From the NCBI GenBank assembly GCA_963734625.1, contig CAVTHW010000003.1:124001-188000 (forward strand): a DNA stretch of 64,000 nucleotides, read 5' to 3'. Source of the stretch: CAVTHW01 sp963734625. Lineage in GTDB: Bacteria > Acidobacteriota > Terriglobia > Bryobacterales > Bryobacteraceae. Made by a program: the position numbers and the translations under genes. The number at the start of each line of letters is the position of its first letter. The stretch's first letter is position 1. Below the pieces are notes generated by a model. That model did not search any database. It saw only the letters and a program-made list of their open reading frames with translations, and was not told the origin of the DNA. Positions 25,314 through 35,297 of this stretch are shown piece after piece.

Positions 25314-28286
25314 ATGATTCTAAAAAATGCAGTTGCAGTTTGGATCGGTCTGCTCGTTTTCGCCCTCGCACCGGCAGCTTCCCAAGGGCGGCCGGGTCTG
25401 CCGTTGTTTTTCGTTCCCAATCGCGGGCAGGCGCCGGCGCCGGTGCGCTACCTGTTGCGCTCCGCGGAACTATCGGCCTATTTCACGCCGGCCGAAACCC
25501 GCCTGGACCTCCAAGGCGAAATGCTCGGAATCCGCTTCGCCGGGGCCAGCGCCAATCCGCGCCTGGAACCCCTCGAGTTGTTGCCGGGCCAGGTGAACTA
25601 CCTGATCGGGAACAGCAAAGCGAACTGGCAGACCGGCCTGCCGGCTTACGGCGCCCTGGCCTACCGCGGCCTGTACCCGGGCGTCGATCTGATCTATGGC
25701 GCGGAAGACGGGCGCTTGAAATCGGAGTTCCGGCTGGCCCCCGGGGTCGACCCCGGCCTGATCCGCTGGTTCTACGAGGGCGCGAGCGCCCCCCGCGGCG
25801 ACGGCCAGGGCGGGCTGATTGCGGCCACGCCCGGCGGTGAGTTGCGGGAGCGGAAGCCGGCGTTGTACCAGGAGATCGGCGGGCGCCGGATTCCCGTCGC
25901 CGGCTCGTTTCGCTTCTTCGCGGATGGCTCGGTCGGCTTCCAAACCGAATCCTACGATCAGGGCCGGCCGCTGGTCATCGACCCCATTCTCAGCTACAGC
26001 ACCTACCTCGGCGGCGGCGGCCTGGATTCGGCCAATGCCATCGCGGTGGACGCTGCGGGCAACGCCTACGTCGCCGGACATACGGATTCGCTGAACTTCC
26101 CCACGGCCAACCCCCTGCGCTCCCGAGGCGGGGGCGTGGATGCGTTCGTGGCCAAGCTGAACCCGGCGGGCAACGGTCTGATCTACTGCACCTATTTCGG
26201 CGGCAGCGGGGACGACCGCGCCTTCGGCATCACGGTGGACGGATCGGGGAACGCCTACCTGACGGGTTGGACCTACTCCACGAACTTCCCCGTCACCAGC
26301 GGCTCCCGGCAGCCGGTCCTGGGCGGAGGACGGGACGCTTTCGTGGCCCAGCTGAATCCTTCGGGCAGCGCGCTGCTTTACAGCACCTACCTGGGAGGCA
26401 GCGGACATGACTCGGGCAACGCCATCGCTGTCGACGCTGCCGGGAACGCCTACATCGCCGGCGACACTTACTCGACCAATCTTCCCGTTATGAATGCACT
26501 GCAGGGCTCCAATAGCGGCCGTCAGGACGCTTTTGTCGCGAAGCTGAACGCCACTGGAAGCTCTCTGGTCTGGAGCACTTACCTCGGCGGATATGGCGAC
26601 GAGCGGGCCGCCGCGCTGGCCCTGGACCTGGCGGGCAACGTCTACCTGACCGGCGGGACCACGTCGACCAATTTCCCAACCTATCGGGCCATCCAAGCCG
26701 CCAACGGCGGCGGGACAGGACGCTTTTGTCGCCGGCCTCGCCGCCGACGGCCGGACGCTGCTGTTCAGCACCTACCTCGGAGGCAGCGGCGGCACAACCG
26801 GCGCCGGCGAGGCGGCGACGGGAATCGCCCTCGACGCGGCCGCCAACATCTACGTCGCCGGCTACACCAGCTCGAAGAACTTCCCCACGGTGAACCCGCT
26901 GCAGGCCGCGCACGGGGGCGGGGTCGCCGACGCGTTTGTCGCCAAGCTGAACCCCTCCGGCGGCGCGCTGCTCTACAGCACATACCTGGGAGGCGCGGGC
27001 GCCGACTACGCCAACGCCGTCGCGGTTACCACCGCGGGCGCCGCGGCCGTGGCCGGTTATACTTCCTCCTCCAACTTCCCGGTGGCCGGTGCGCTGCAAC
27101 CCGCCAAGTCCGGCGGCTATGACGCTTTCCTCGCCCGGCTGATGCCGGCGGGCAGCGCCCTGGAGACGGCGACCTACTGGGGCGGGAGCGACAGCGACTC
27201 GGCCAACGCCCTGGCCATGGACCGCAACGGGAACACCTGGATCGCGGGCCAGACCCAATCCCTGAACTTCCCTCTCAAGAGCGCGTTCCAGAGCCTGAAC
27301 GCCGGCGGCGCCAGCGCGTTCGTGGCGAAGTTCCGCGAACCGACTCCAGTCGCCGTATTCCGCGCGTACAACGGGAACACCATACTGATCGAGCTACGGT
27401 TCCACGAGTCTGGCGAACGCCGGCGGCTACATCGCCACCGATCCGGGGGTTGCGCAGAACTCCGCCGGGGACACGTATGCCGTGGGCCTCAACGCCACCA
27501 CTCGGGTGTACCTGAACATCTTCCGCGCCGACACTCAGGCCTGGGCCGGCTGGATATACGTGGGTGATCAGAAGTACGGCAATCCTGGCCGTGGCGGCCT
27601 CTGCCACGGGCGAGGCTTGGGTGGTGGCCCGCGACGCCAGTTACAACTACTACGTCAACCATTACCAATCCGCCGGCGCCTTTGATGGATGGGTCTCGCT
27701 GGGGGGTGGTTTTGCCTCCGAGCCCGCCATCGCTCTGGCGCAAGACGGGGCCATCTACCTGCTGGGGAGGAAGGCCAACGGGGTGGTCTATGGCGGACGA
27801 TACCTTCCGGGAATCGGCTTTCAGGGGTGGATAGCCGCCTCTCCCAGCGTGCTGGCGGCAGGCAGGCCGGCGGTCGCGGCGGGCGCGGACGGCGCCGTCT
27901 ACGTGGCTATTAAAGCCACCGATAGCGTGCTCTGGATGGCGCGCCTGCAAGGAGACGTCTGGGGGCCTTGGTACTCCGGCGGAAGGGTGTTGGCCAAAGA
28001 TCCGGACTTGGCCGCGGCGGGAGGAACCATTTACGCGGCGATTACAGGTACTGGTAATGTCGTCTACGTGCGGCCGTTTCGGGAGGGAAGCGGGAACGGC
28101 TGGCAGGGCTGGATCTATCCCGACGGCGGTCTGGAGAAAGTGACGGTCGCGGCCATCGGCGGGCGGTACTTTCTGGCTGGCCGCACCGTTTCGAACAGCT
28201 TGTGGTGGTATGAGTCCGGCGTAGGCTGGACCAGTCTCGGCTACCCGGGTTTGGCCGGGGGCAATCTAACGGCGGGGCCAAAGTAG
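25314..28286 (+). CDS. Secreted SBBP-repeat protein with C-terminal lectin-like propeller, frameshifted
   Basis: This exported protein of about 990 residues has a signal peptide (VWIGLLVFALAPAAS), an N-terminal domain of about 210 residues (FVPNRGQAPAPVRYLLRSAE), and then at least seven SBBP blades with the pattern STYLGGSGHD, AIAVDAAGNAYIAGDT, DAFVAKLN. After about 27400 the repeats change to WxxLGG...PAxAxxxDGxxYxxG units, resembling the PLL/DUF346 lectin propeller. Three one-base slips are apparent: about 26709-26717 (restoring GGGQDAFVAGL), 27388-27400 and 27580-27590 (NLAVAASATGEAW). It sits between the Wzc-like kinase and a polymerase gene, suggesting an EPS-associated surface protein. 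Confidence 0.75.
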
Positions 28287-28351
28287 GGCGCTCTCCAGTA
28301 ACACGCGAGTGACCGCGTTGCCGCTCGTAATGTACTGCGGCGCAAATACTG

Positions 28352-28375
28352 ACCACTCCCTCCCGGTCGTGGTTC
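28352..28375 (-). repeat. Dispersed repeat, copy C
   Basis: Read on the minus strand, this 24-bp stretch matches 20 of 24 positions of copy A at 33568-33592 (core GAACC-CGACCG-GGGAG-GGT). It lies in a short gene-free region together with other repeat-like fragments. Function is unknown. Confidence 0.45.
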
Positions 28376-28491
28376 AGTGGCATCTCGCTGAGCCTGAAGC
28401 ATCATTTGCGATGCAGTCCACTAATGCAGCAGAGCCTCTGCGCCGGAGGCGCCCAGCCGCCCTGCCAAGGGCTCTGTAGTTGAACTCAAAT

Positions 28492-28520
28492 CCTTTGCGT
28501 CTCTGCGCCTTTGCGTGAAA
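28492..28520. repeat. CTTTGCGTC-type dispersed intergenic repeat
   Basis: This stretch repeats the unit TTTGCGT twice with CTCTGCGCC between. On the minus strand it would encode the peptide HAKAQRRK. This short motif turns up in intergenic DNA of many unrelated bacteria and in spurious small proteins. It lies about 20 bp upstream of an EPS gene start. Its role is unknown. Confidence 0.5.
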
Positions 28521-28539
28521 TCTCTCCGGACTCTTACAA

Positions 28540-30063
28540 GTGACTTTATCGAAGAAGCTCTGCACCTTGCTCGCCTGCTCTCTGGGCGTCCCCGCGGCGC
28601 TGGCCCTGGCTCTGGTGCGGTGGCCGAAGCCGGCGATGGCGGCTGCGGCCGTGGCGGCCGCGGCCGGTGTCGCGCTGCTTCCTGGCGCCCGCTCAGCGAG
28701 GCTCAGCTTGGGATTGGTGGCGTTTCTCCTGGCGGGTTATGCCTGCCTGGGACGCAGCTTCGCTTACCTCAGCGTTCAGCCCGTGTTCATCGGCGAAATC
28801 GTCCTGACGCTTACGTTGTGCTGGTCCCTGCTGAACGGAACGCTATGGGCTCCATTCAGGTCTAAACTGGCCTGGGTGCTGCTCCTGTTCGCCGGCTGGG
28901 GCGCATTGCGGACGCTTCCCTACCTGTCGATCTACGGAGTGGACGCCCTGAGAGACGCCGCGATCTGGGGCTATAGCGCGTTCGCGCTGGTGGTGGCCGG
29001 AGGGCTGCTGCGTTGTAAATCGCTGCCCAATGTCGCGCGCCTCTACGCTCGGTTCGCGCCGCTGTACCTGGCCTGGATTATCTTGGCTGGCGCGATTCGG
29101 GTGATTGCTCCCGGCAGCCTGCCGGCGTTCGGCGCCAGCGGCACGCCTCTGTTCCAGGTGAAAGCTGGAGACGCAGCCGTTCATGTCGCCGGAATTGGTG
29201 CATTTCTGATCCTTGGCCTGCACCAGGACCAGCCCGCAGGCGCGCGGTCCGTCTGGCTGAAGGAGTGGTTTCTGTGGGCGGCGTGGCTGGCGAGCGTGCT
29301 GCTCTACGGTTCCCAGAACAGGGGCGGATTGCTCAGTATTCTGATCACCTTGTTGGTGATCTTGGTCATGTGGCGCAGAGGGCGTTGGATCAAGCTGGTC
29401 ATCGTCGGTCTTTGCGGCTCGACGCTCTTTGTCTTCCTCGACCTCGATATCAACTTCGGCAGCGCCAGGATGGTTTCACCCCGTCAGATTGCCGCCAATC
29501 TGGTTAGCGTCACCGGCGGGGACGAGTCCACCTATGATGGGACCCGCCGCTGGAGGCTTCAGTGGTGGAGCAAGATTGTCGACTACACCTTGCTCGGAAA
29601 CTACTTCTGGCAAGGCAAGGGATTCGGGGTGAACCTGGCCGACGATGACGGGTTTCAGGTCACTTCCGACCATGCACTTCGCAGCGCTCACAACGGACAC
29701 CTCACGATTCTGGCCCGATCGGGAATGCCCGGTGCGGTTCTGTGGATTCTGCTGCAAGGCGGTTTTTGCGCGGGCCTGCTGGGCGCCTATCGCCGGGCGC
29801 GCCGCACCGGTGACAGCCCACGGGCGGCGCTGGCGGTGTGGATTCTCGCCTACTGGACGGCCTTTACAGTCAACGGCGCGTTTGACGTGTATCTGGAGGG
29901 GCCGCAAGGCGGGATTTGGTTCTGGTCGGTGTTTGGCGTGGGACTGGCGCTAATGGTTAGCGGACGAAGCGCCGAAGCGGCGGAACGCGCGGCATACTAC
30001 CAGCTCGGACGGCCTGAGTTGGGTGCCTGCCGGAGAGGCGAGTTGGGCACGCTGACGGGATAA
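28540..30063 (+). CDS. O-antigen ligase/polymerase (Wzy/WaaL-like) membrane protein
   Basis: This 507-residue integral membrane protein has about twelve hydrophobic segments. It shows the O-antigen ligase family pattern: a large periplasmic loop between about residues 290 and 380 with TYDGTRRWRLQWWSKIVDYT, then GKGFGVNLADDDGF and SDHALRSAHNGHLTILARSG, where the Arg and His are the expected catalytic positions. It would join repeat units on undecaprenyl-PP or transfer the polymer. The start is a GTG at 28540 with a poor ribosome-binding site. A later start is possible. Confidence 0.85.
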   Translation: MTLSKKLCTLLACSLGVPAALALALVRWPKPAMAAAAVAAAAGVALLPGARSARLSLGLVAFLLAGYACLGRSFAYLSVQPVFIGEIVLTLTLCWSLLNGTLWAPFRSKLAWVLLLFAGWGALRTLPYLSIYGVDALRDAAIWGYSAFALVVAGGLLRCKSLPNVARLYARFAPLYLAWIILAGAIRVIAPGSLPAFGASGTPLFQVKAGDAAVHVAGIGAFLILGLHQDQPAGARSVWLKEWFLWAAWLASVLLYGSQNRGGLLSILITLLVILVMWRRGRWIKLVIVGLCGSTLFVFLDLDINFGSARMVSPRQIAANLVSVTGGDESTYDGTRRWRLQWWSKIVDYTLLGNYFWQGKGFGVNLADDDGFQVTSDHALRSAHNGHLTILARSGMPGAVLWILLQGGFCAGLLGAYRRARRTGDSPRAALAVWILAYWTAFTVNGAFDVYLEGPQGGIWFWSVFGVGLALMVSGRSAEAAERAAYYQLGRPELGACRRGELGTLTG

Positions 30064-30126
30064 GGGCGGAATAGGCACGGCCTTCAATCGGGCCGAGCGT
30101 CGGGCTGGCCTGAACACCATCATCCT

Positions 30127-32063
30127 ATGAAACTTCTTTATGTCGCCAACGTCAGCGACCTGTACGGCGCCAGCCGCTCGCTGCTGCGCCTGACTAGCCG
30201 CCTGGTTCAAGACGGCCACCAGGTGGAGGTGATTCTTCCTGGCGACGGCTCGCTGCGTCCTCGCCTGGAAAAGGCCGGCGTAGGGGTCCTCATCCATCCC
30301 GGATTGCCGGTTCTCAGCCGGCGAGCCTTGAAGAATCCGCTGGGGTGGCTGCGCCTGTTGGTTCGCTCGGTGGCCTCGACCATCCGCCTGGTCGCCCACA
30401 TCCGCGCCACGCGGCCGGATCTGGTGCATACCAACAGCGCGGTGGTTCTCTCCTCCGGCCTGGCCGCCCGGCTTTGCGGCACGCCGCACGTCTGGCACAT
30501 GCGCGAGTTCTTCGCCGGCGCCAGTCCCCTCTGGCGCTACTACCAGCGGTTTATGGCGGCCTGCTCGACTCGCGTCGTCTGTATCTCCGAGGCGGTGGCC
30601 GGCCAGTTCGGCCCGTCCATCCGTCGCCGGAAACAAATCGCCGTGATCCACAACGGCATTCCCGCTGGCGAGATGGCCCCCGCCGCGGCCGAAACCGTAG
30701 CCGCTTTCCGGGCGCGGCACGGCCTGGGAGGAGACTTGCTGGTCGGAGTCAGTCGGACGAATCAACCTGGAGCAGAAGGGCCAGGATGTCTTTGTGCGGG
30801 CCGCCGCCCTGCTGTCGGACCGCTTCCCCCAGGCGAGCTTCGTCGTCGCCGGCGATCCTTATCCGGGCAATGAAGCGCACGCGCGCAGGCTCCGCCAGTT
30901 GGTGGTGGAACTCGGCCTGAGCGACCGGATCGGTTTCACCGGCGAGCGTGGACGACCTCTCGGCGCTGCACTCAGCCCTCGATATCTGCGTGCTGCCCGC
31001 GCGCCAGCCCGAGGGGCTGGGCAATGTCCTGTTGGAGGCCATGGCCCTGGGTAAACCCGTGGTCGGGACCGCGCTCGGCGGTATCCCCGAGATCATCGCA
31101 GACGGACAGAATGGCTTCCTGGTGCCGCCTGGCGACCCGTCGGCGCTGGCCGCCGCCCTGGAACGCCTGCTGGAGGATGCAGGCCTTCGCCGCCGCATGG
31201 GAAAGGAGGGGCGGAAGCGCTTCGAGGAGGAATTCGAATTCGAGACCTGCTATGCGCGCTTGCTTGATCTCTACGGCTCGCTGCTCGGCGGCGGCCCGGC
31301 AGCGGCGCGGTCAGCTTCGCGCCTGATCCTGGGTGTGCGGGTGGACTCGACCAACTACTCCGAGGCCACCCGGAGCGTCCTCGGCTGGGCCCGCCAGGGA
31401 GAGTCACGCTATGTCTCGGTCGCCTGCGTCAACAACATCATGGAGGCGCACGACTCGGCCGAGTTTCGCCGGATCATGAACGACGCCGACCTGGTGACCC
31501 CCGACGGCATGCCGCTGGTCTGGGGCCTCCGTATGCTGGGAGCGCGTCAGGCCACGCGAGTCTACGGCCCGGATCTCACGCCGGCCGTGCTGGCCGCGGC
31601 CGAACGCGAGGGAGTCCCGGTCGGTTTCTATGGCGGCGGGCCGGCCGCCATGGAGCGGCTGTTCGCGGTCTTGCGGCGGCGCTACCCCGGCCTCCCGGTC
31701 GTCTATTTCTACTCGCCGCCGTTCCGGCCCCTTTCTCTGGCCGAGGACGAAGGGGTTGTCCGGCGGATTCGCGCCTCCGGCGCGCGCATTCTATTCGTGG
31801 GTCTCAGCACGCCCAAACAGGAGCGCTGGATGGCGGCCCACCGCGGCCGCATCCCGGCGGTCATGCTGGGCGTGGGCGCGGCTTTCGACTTCCTGGCCGG
31901 AGTGAAGCCGCAGGCGCCGCTCTGGATGCGGAACTCCGGCCTGGAATGGGTGTTTCGTTTCGCCACCGAGCCGCGCCGGCTCTGGCGGCGCTATTTGAAG
32001 CACAATCCCCGGTTCGCGGCCCTGTTCGCCATCCAGTTGCTGGCGCGGAGACCGGCCGCTTGA
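30127..32063 (+). CDS. Fused glycosyltransferase: GT4 plus WecG/TagA (GT26), frameshifted
   Basis: The N-terminal ~385 residues are a GT4 retaining transferase (SDLYGASRSLLRLTSRL, VHTNSAVVLSSGLAARLCGT, VIHNGIP, and the donor site EGLGNVLLEAMALGKPVVGT). The same frame continues without a stop into a complete WecG/TagA/CpsF domain: VACVNNIMEAHDSAEF, LVTPDGMPLVWGLRMLG, VGLSTPKQERWM, GVGAAFDFLAGV, GLEWVFRFATEPRRLWRRYL. Two slips lie within the GT4 part. Removing an A at about 30741-30755 restores LVGVVGRINLEQKGQDVF; removing a C at about 30945 restores FTGEVDDLSALHSALD. The fusion itself is outside the damage, so it is real. Confidence 0.88.
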
Positions 32064-32077
32064 TTTGAGTCCGGCTT

Positions 32078-33543
32078 ATGGGTACCACTCTTGAAGCCTG
32101 TTTCAGCCGCAAGCTGACCGCAACCGTTCCCCTCGCGCGAGTCGCCAATCCCCTGGCGACCGGCGCGGCGGTCATAACCGCCGACGCGCTGGCCGTGGTT
32201 GCGTCCTTCTGGCTCGGGGTCGAACTATGGACCCGCGTAAACCCCGCAATCCCGGCGGAACTCTATCTGCGGCTTTGGCCGGCGGCGCTGGTGTTTCTCG
32301 CCGCCTACGCCACGCGCGGGCTGTACCCGGGCGTGGGACTAAGCCCGGTCGAGGAATTGCGGCGCACGGTACTCGGCACATCGGTCGTCTACCTTGTGGC
32401 GACGGCCTCCATTTTTCTTGGCAAGGAAGGCGGCCGCCACTCCCGCGGCGTCTTTCTGACCTGCTGGGTCTTCACCGCGGCGCTGGTCCCCCTTATGCGC
32501 TCTGCGCTGCGGCATGTCGCGGCGTCCCAACCTTGGTGGGGCGTCCCGGTGCTGGTGCTGGGGGCCGGCGGGACCGGGCGCATGGTGGTCGAAAACCTGA
32601 CGGCGCAACCCGAGCTTCGGCCTGAAGCCGGTGGCCTTCCTTGACGACAACGCCGCCCTGGACTCCGGCGCCGATGGCGTCCCATTTCTCGGCCCGTTAT
32701 CGCTGGCCGCGGATCTGAGCCGAAGGTTTCGCATACGGCACGCCGTGGTAGCCATGCCCGGCCTCAACCGGAAAGAACTGATCGGCGTGCTCGAGCGCGC
32801 CGGTGCGATCTTCAGCCACGTGATCGTCATCCCGGACCTTCTTGGCATGTCCAGTTTATGGGTGTCGGCGAAGGACCTGGGAGGCCTGCTGGGCCTGGAG
32901 ATCAAGCAGAACCTCTTGAGCCCCGTAAACTGCCGCCTGAAGCGCGGTTTGGATCTGGCCCTGGCTCTGACGGCGGGCGTTCTCGCTTTGCCGATCCTGG
33001 CCGCGGCCGTGGTCTGGATCAAGCGCGTCAGTCCGGGCCCCGCCTTGTACTCGCAGTTGCGCGGGGGCGCAGGCGAAAAGACCGTTCGCGTGCTCAAGCT
33101 TCGCACCATGTTCCCCGATGCCGGCGCTCTGCTCGAAGAACCACCTGCGGGAGCACCCGGAGGCGCGCCGCGAATGGGATCGATACTTCAAGTTGAAGCG
33201 CGATCCCAGACTGCTTCCCGTGATCGGCCCCCTCCTGCGAAGCACCAGCCTCGACGAACTGCCCCAGCTCTGGAACGTGCTGCGCGGAGAAATGAGCCTG
33301 GTCGGTCCCCGGCCTTTTCCTCACTATCACCTCGAACAATTCGATCCCGAGTTCCGAGCCATGCGCGCCAGGGTATTGCCGGGCCTGACCGGATTGTGGC
33401 AGGTCTCGGCCCGCAGCGACGGAGATATCAAAGTTCAGCAGAAGCTCGACACCTACTACATCCGCAACTGGTCGCTCTGGCTCGATATCCACATCCTCGC
33501 CCGCACGGTCCGCGCCGTCCTGCTGCGCCAGGGCGCATACTAG
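32078..33543 (+). CDS. Undecaprenyl-phosphate sugar-1-phosphate transferase (WbaP-like), frameshifted
   Basis: This priming enzyme of about 488 residues attaches the first sugar phosphate to the lipid carrier. It has four N-terminal membrane segments, a Rossmann-like CoA-binding-type domain (VLVLGAGGTGRMVVENL, VAFLDDNAALDSG), a re-entrant helix (LDLALALTAGVLALPILAAA) and the catalytic domain (KLRTMFPDAGALLE, STSLDELPQLWNVLRGEMSL, GPRPFP, GLTGLWQVSARSD). Frame changes at about 32608-32620 (restoring ELGLKPVAFLDD) and 33128-33142 (restoring LLEDHLREHPEA) split it into three frames. It begins 14 bp after the fused transferase. Confidence 0.88.
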
Positions 33544-33563
33544 TGTAGTGTCTCGGAAGCTCC

Positions 33564-33591
33564 GAACAGAACCGCGACCGTCAGGGAGCGG
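33564..33591 (+). repeat. Dispersed repeat, copy A
   Basis: This 28-bp stretch (GAACAGAACCGCGACC ... GGGAGCGG) begins 20 bp after a stop codon. It is nearly identical to copy B (51175-51201), which also follows a stop codon. A diverged inverted copy lies at 28352-28375. The purpose is unknown. Confidence 0.55.
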
Positions 33592-33628
33592 TAAAGGAAC
33601 TTTGGAGACATGCCGCTAGCCTATTTGG

Positions 33629-34873
33629 ATGCGCCGCCAGATCACCTTCCCCGAGATTCCCCCGCGCCGCCCGGAAGTGGCGCTGGCAGCCTTACTCTTC
33701 TTCGGCGTCCTGACCCTCTGGGTTCGCGAACGCTGGGCCCTGAGCCTGCTTCAAGCCGGGACATTCCTGGCCGGGATGGTTTGGATCGCGGCCTGGGGCC
33801 TGGGCCGCGCCACCTTGCGCGGCAGTCTCCTGCTAATGCCCTTTGCCTCGGCGGCCGCCTGGGGACTCCTGCAACTGGCCCTGGGCACGACGGTCTATCG
33901 CTTCGACACCTGGAACGCAGTTCTGTTCTGGACCACCGCGCTGGTACTCGTCTTCGTTTCGCTTCAGGCTCTCGAGCGGCAGGCGGCGCGCCGGAATTTC
34001 CTTCGGGTCCTGGTCTATTTCGGCTTCGGTCTCAGCGTGCTGGCGACGACCCAGTACTTTACCTCCGGCGGAAAAATCTTCTGGATCTTCCCCTCCGGCT
34101 ACCCCGACGCGTTCGGACCTTTCGTCTACCGCAACAACTACGCCGCTTTCATTGAGCTATTGCTGCCGCTGGCGCTACTCGAGGCCATCCGCGACCGCCA
34201 GAGAGCAGTCGTCTATGCGGCGATGGCGGGCGTGATGTACGCCTCGGTGATCGCTTCGGCCTCGCGGGCCGGGTCCATTCTGGCGACCTGTGAAATCGTC
34301 GCCGTCCTGGCGCTGGCGCTGGCGCGCGGGCTGGTCTCCACTCGCCAACTCGGCCGCGCCCTGCTCGGCATCGTAGGCATGGCCTTTCTGTTCACCGCGA
34401 TCGTGGGCCCGGGAACTCTCATCGAGCGGTTGAAGCTGCCGGATCCTTTCATTCACCGGCGCGAGATCTTCTATTCCGCTTTCGCCATGGGGCGCGAACG
34501 TCCCGGGCTGGGCTTCGGGCTCGGCACTTTCGAGAAGGCCTACCCGGCCTACGCTAGCTTCGACGTCGGCCTGGTGGTCAATCATGCGCACAACGATTGG
34601 GCCGAATGGCTGGCCGAAGGCGGCGTCCCCTTTGCCCTTCTTCTGATGTCCGCGGGAGTGTGGGCCGTGCTGCCCGCGATCCGGTCGCTGTGGGGCCTGG
34701 GAGTGATCTCGGTTCTGCTCCACGCGCTGGTGGACTATCCCATGCAGAGACTGGGTCTGGCCGCCTGGGTCTTTGTCCTGCTGGCCGCGCTGGCGGCCGA
34801 AGAGGGGGAACGCCGCCGCCTTACTCGGTCCGCGGCGCCAGCAACCGATCCTTGCGATAGATCAGAGTCGTAG
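33629..34873 (+). CDS. Second O-antigen ligase/polymerase (Wzy/WaaL-like) membrane protein
   Basis: This 414-residue protein has about ten to eleven membrane segments and the Wzy_C/WaaL pattern: ASASRAGSILATCEIVAVL, IHRREIFYSAFAMGRERPGL, GLGFGLGTFEKAYPAY and the His-rich VVNHAHNDWAEWLAEGGVP. It is one of two such proteins in the locus. One may polymerise and the other ligate, but the sequence does not say which. The ATG at 33629 is 85 bp downstream of the WbaP-like gene. The last 53 bp overlap the convergent nuoI-like gene. Confidence 0.85.
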   Translation: MRRQITFPEIPPRRPEVALAALLFFGVLTLWVRERWALSLLQAGTFLAGMVWIAAWGLGRATLRGSLLLMPFASAAAWGLLQLALGTTVYRFDTWNAVLFWTTALVLVFVSLQALERQAARRNFLRVLVYFGFGLSVLATTQYFTSGGKIFWIFPSGYPDAFGPFVYRNNYAAFIELLLPLALLEAIRDRQRAVVYAAMAGVMYASVIASASRAGSILATCEIVAVLALALARGLVSTRQLGRALLGIVGMAFLFTAIVGPGTLIERLKLPDPFIHRREIFYSAFAMGRERPGLGFGLGTFEKAYPAYASFDVGLVVNHAHNDWAEWLAEGGVPFALLLMSAGVWAVLPAIRSLWGLGVISVLLHALVDYPMQRLGLAAWVFVLLAALAAEEGERRRLTRSAAPATDPCDRSES

Positions 34874-35276
34874 TCTCGTAAGCGGCCACTTCGAATCCGT
34901 GGCCGTGCGTGATCGCGTCCGTGGGACAGGCCTCCACGCAGTAGCCGCAGAAAATGCAGCGGCTGTAATCGATGTTGTAGACCTTGGCGTACCGCTCGCC
35001 TCCGCTGATGCGCACCTCAGCCGTGTTCTCGGCGGCCTCGATGTAGATGCAGTTTGACGGGCAGGCGACAGCGCACAGGAAGCAGGCCACACATTTCTCC
35101 AGGCCGTTGGCGTCGCGCTGGAGGACGTGAACTCCGCGATATCGCTCCTGAAACTTCGGCGGCTCGTCGGGGTAGTTCTCCGTGATCGTCGGCGACATCA
35201 GCTCCTTCAGGGTGACGCTCATCCCTGTGGCGATGGCCGCGGCCGATTTCAATGCATCCCTAATCCCAGAGGACAT
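34821..35276 (-). CDS. nuoI: NADH-quinone oxidoreductase subunit I
   Basis: This 151-residue ferredoxin-like subunit of respiratory complex I carries clusters N6a and N6b. Both Cx2Cx2Cx3CP motifs are intact: CVACFLCAVACP (Cys62, 65, 68, 72) and CIFCGYCVEACP (Cys107, 110, 113, 117). The N-terminal amphipathic helix that lies on the membrane is present. No other nuo gene is nearby. It lies 21 bp after an STAS-domain gene and overlaps the EPS gene on the other strand by 53 bp. The lone position suggests split nuo genes in this genome. Confidence 0.92.
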   Translation of the reverse strand: MSSGIRDALKSAAAIATGMSVTLKELMSPTITENYPDEPPKFQERYRGVHVLQRDANGLEKCVACFLCAVACPSNCIYIEAAENTAEVRISGGERYAKVYNIDYSRCIFCGYCVEACPTDAITHGHGFEVAAYETTTLIYRKDRLLAPRTE

Positions 35277-35297
35277 TTGTTTTCAGTGTAGCAGCCG

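Noticed and set aside
25314..28286. Splitting the SBBP region into several separate genes
   Set aside because: Downstream parts have no ribosome-binding sites or plausible starts, and each junction is restored to a continuous repeat pattern by removing one base.
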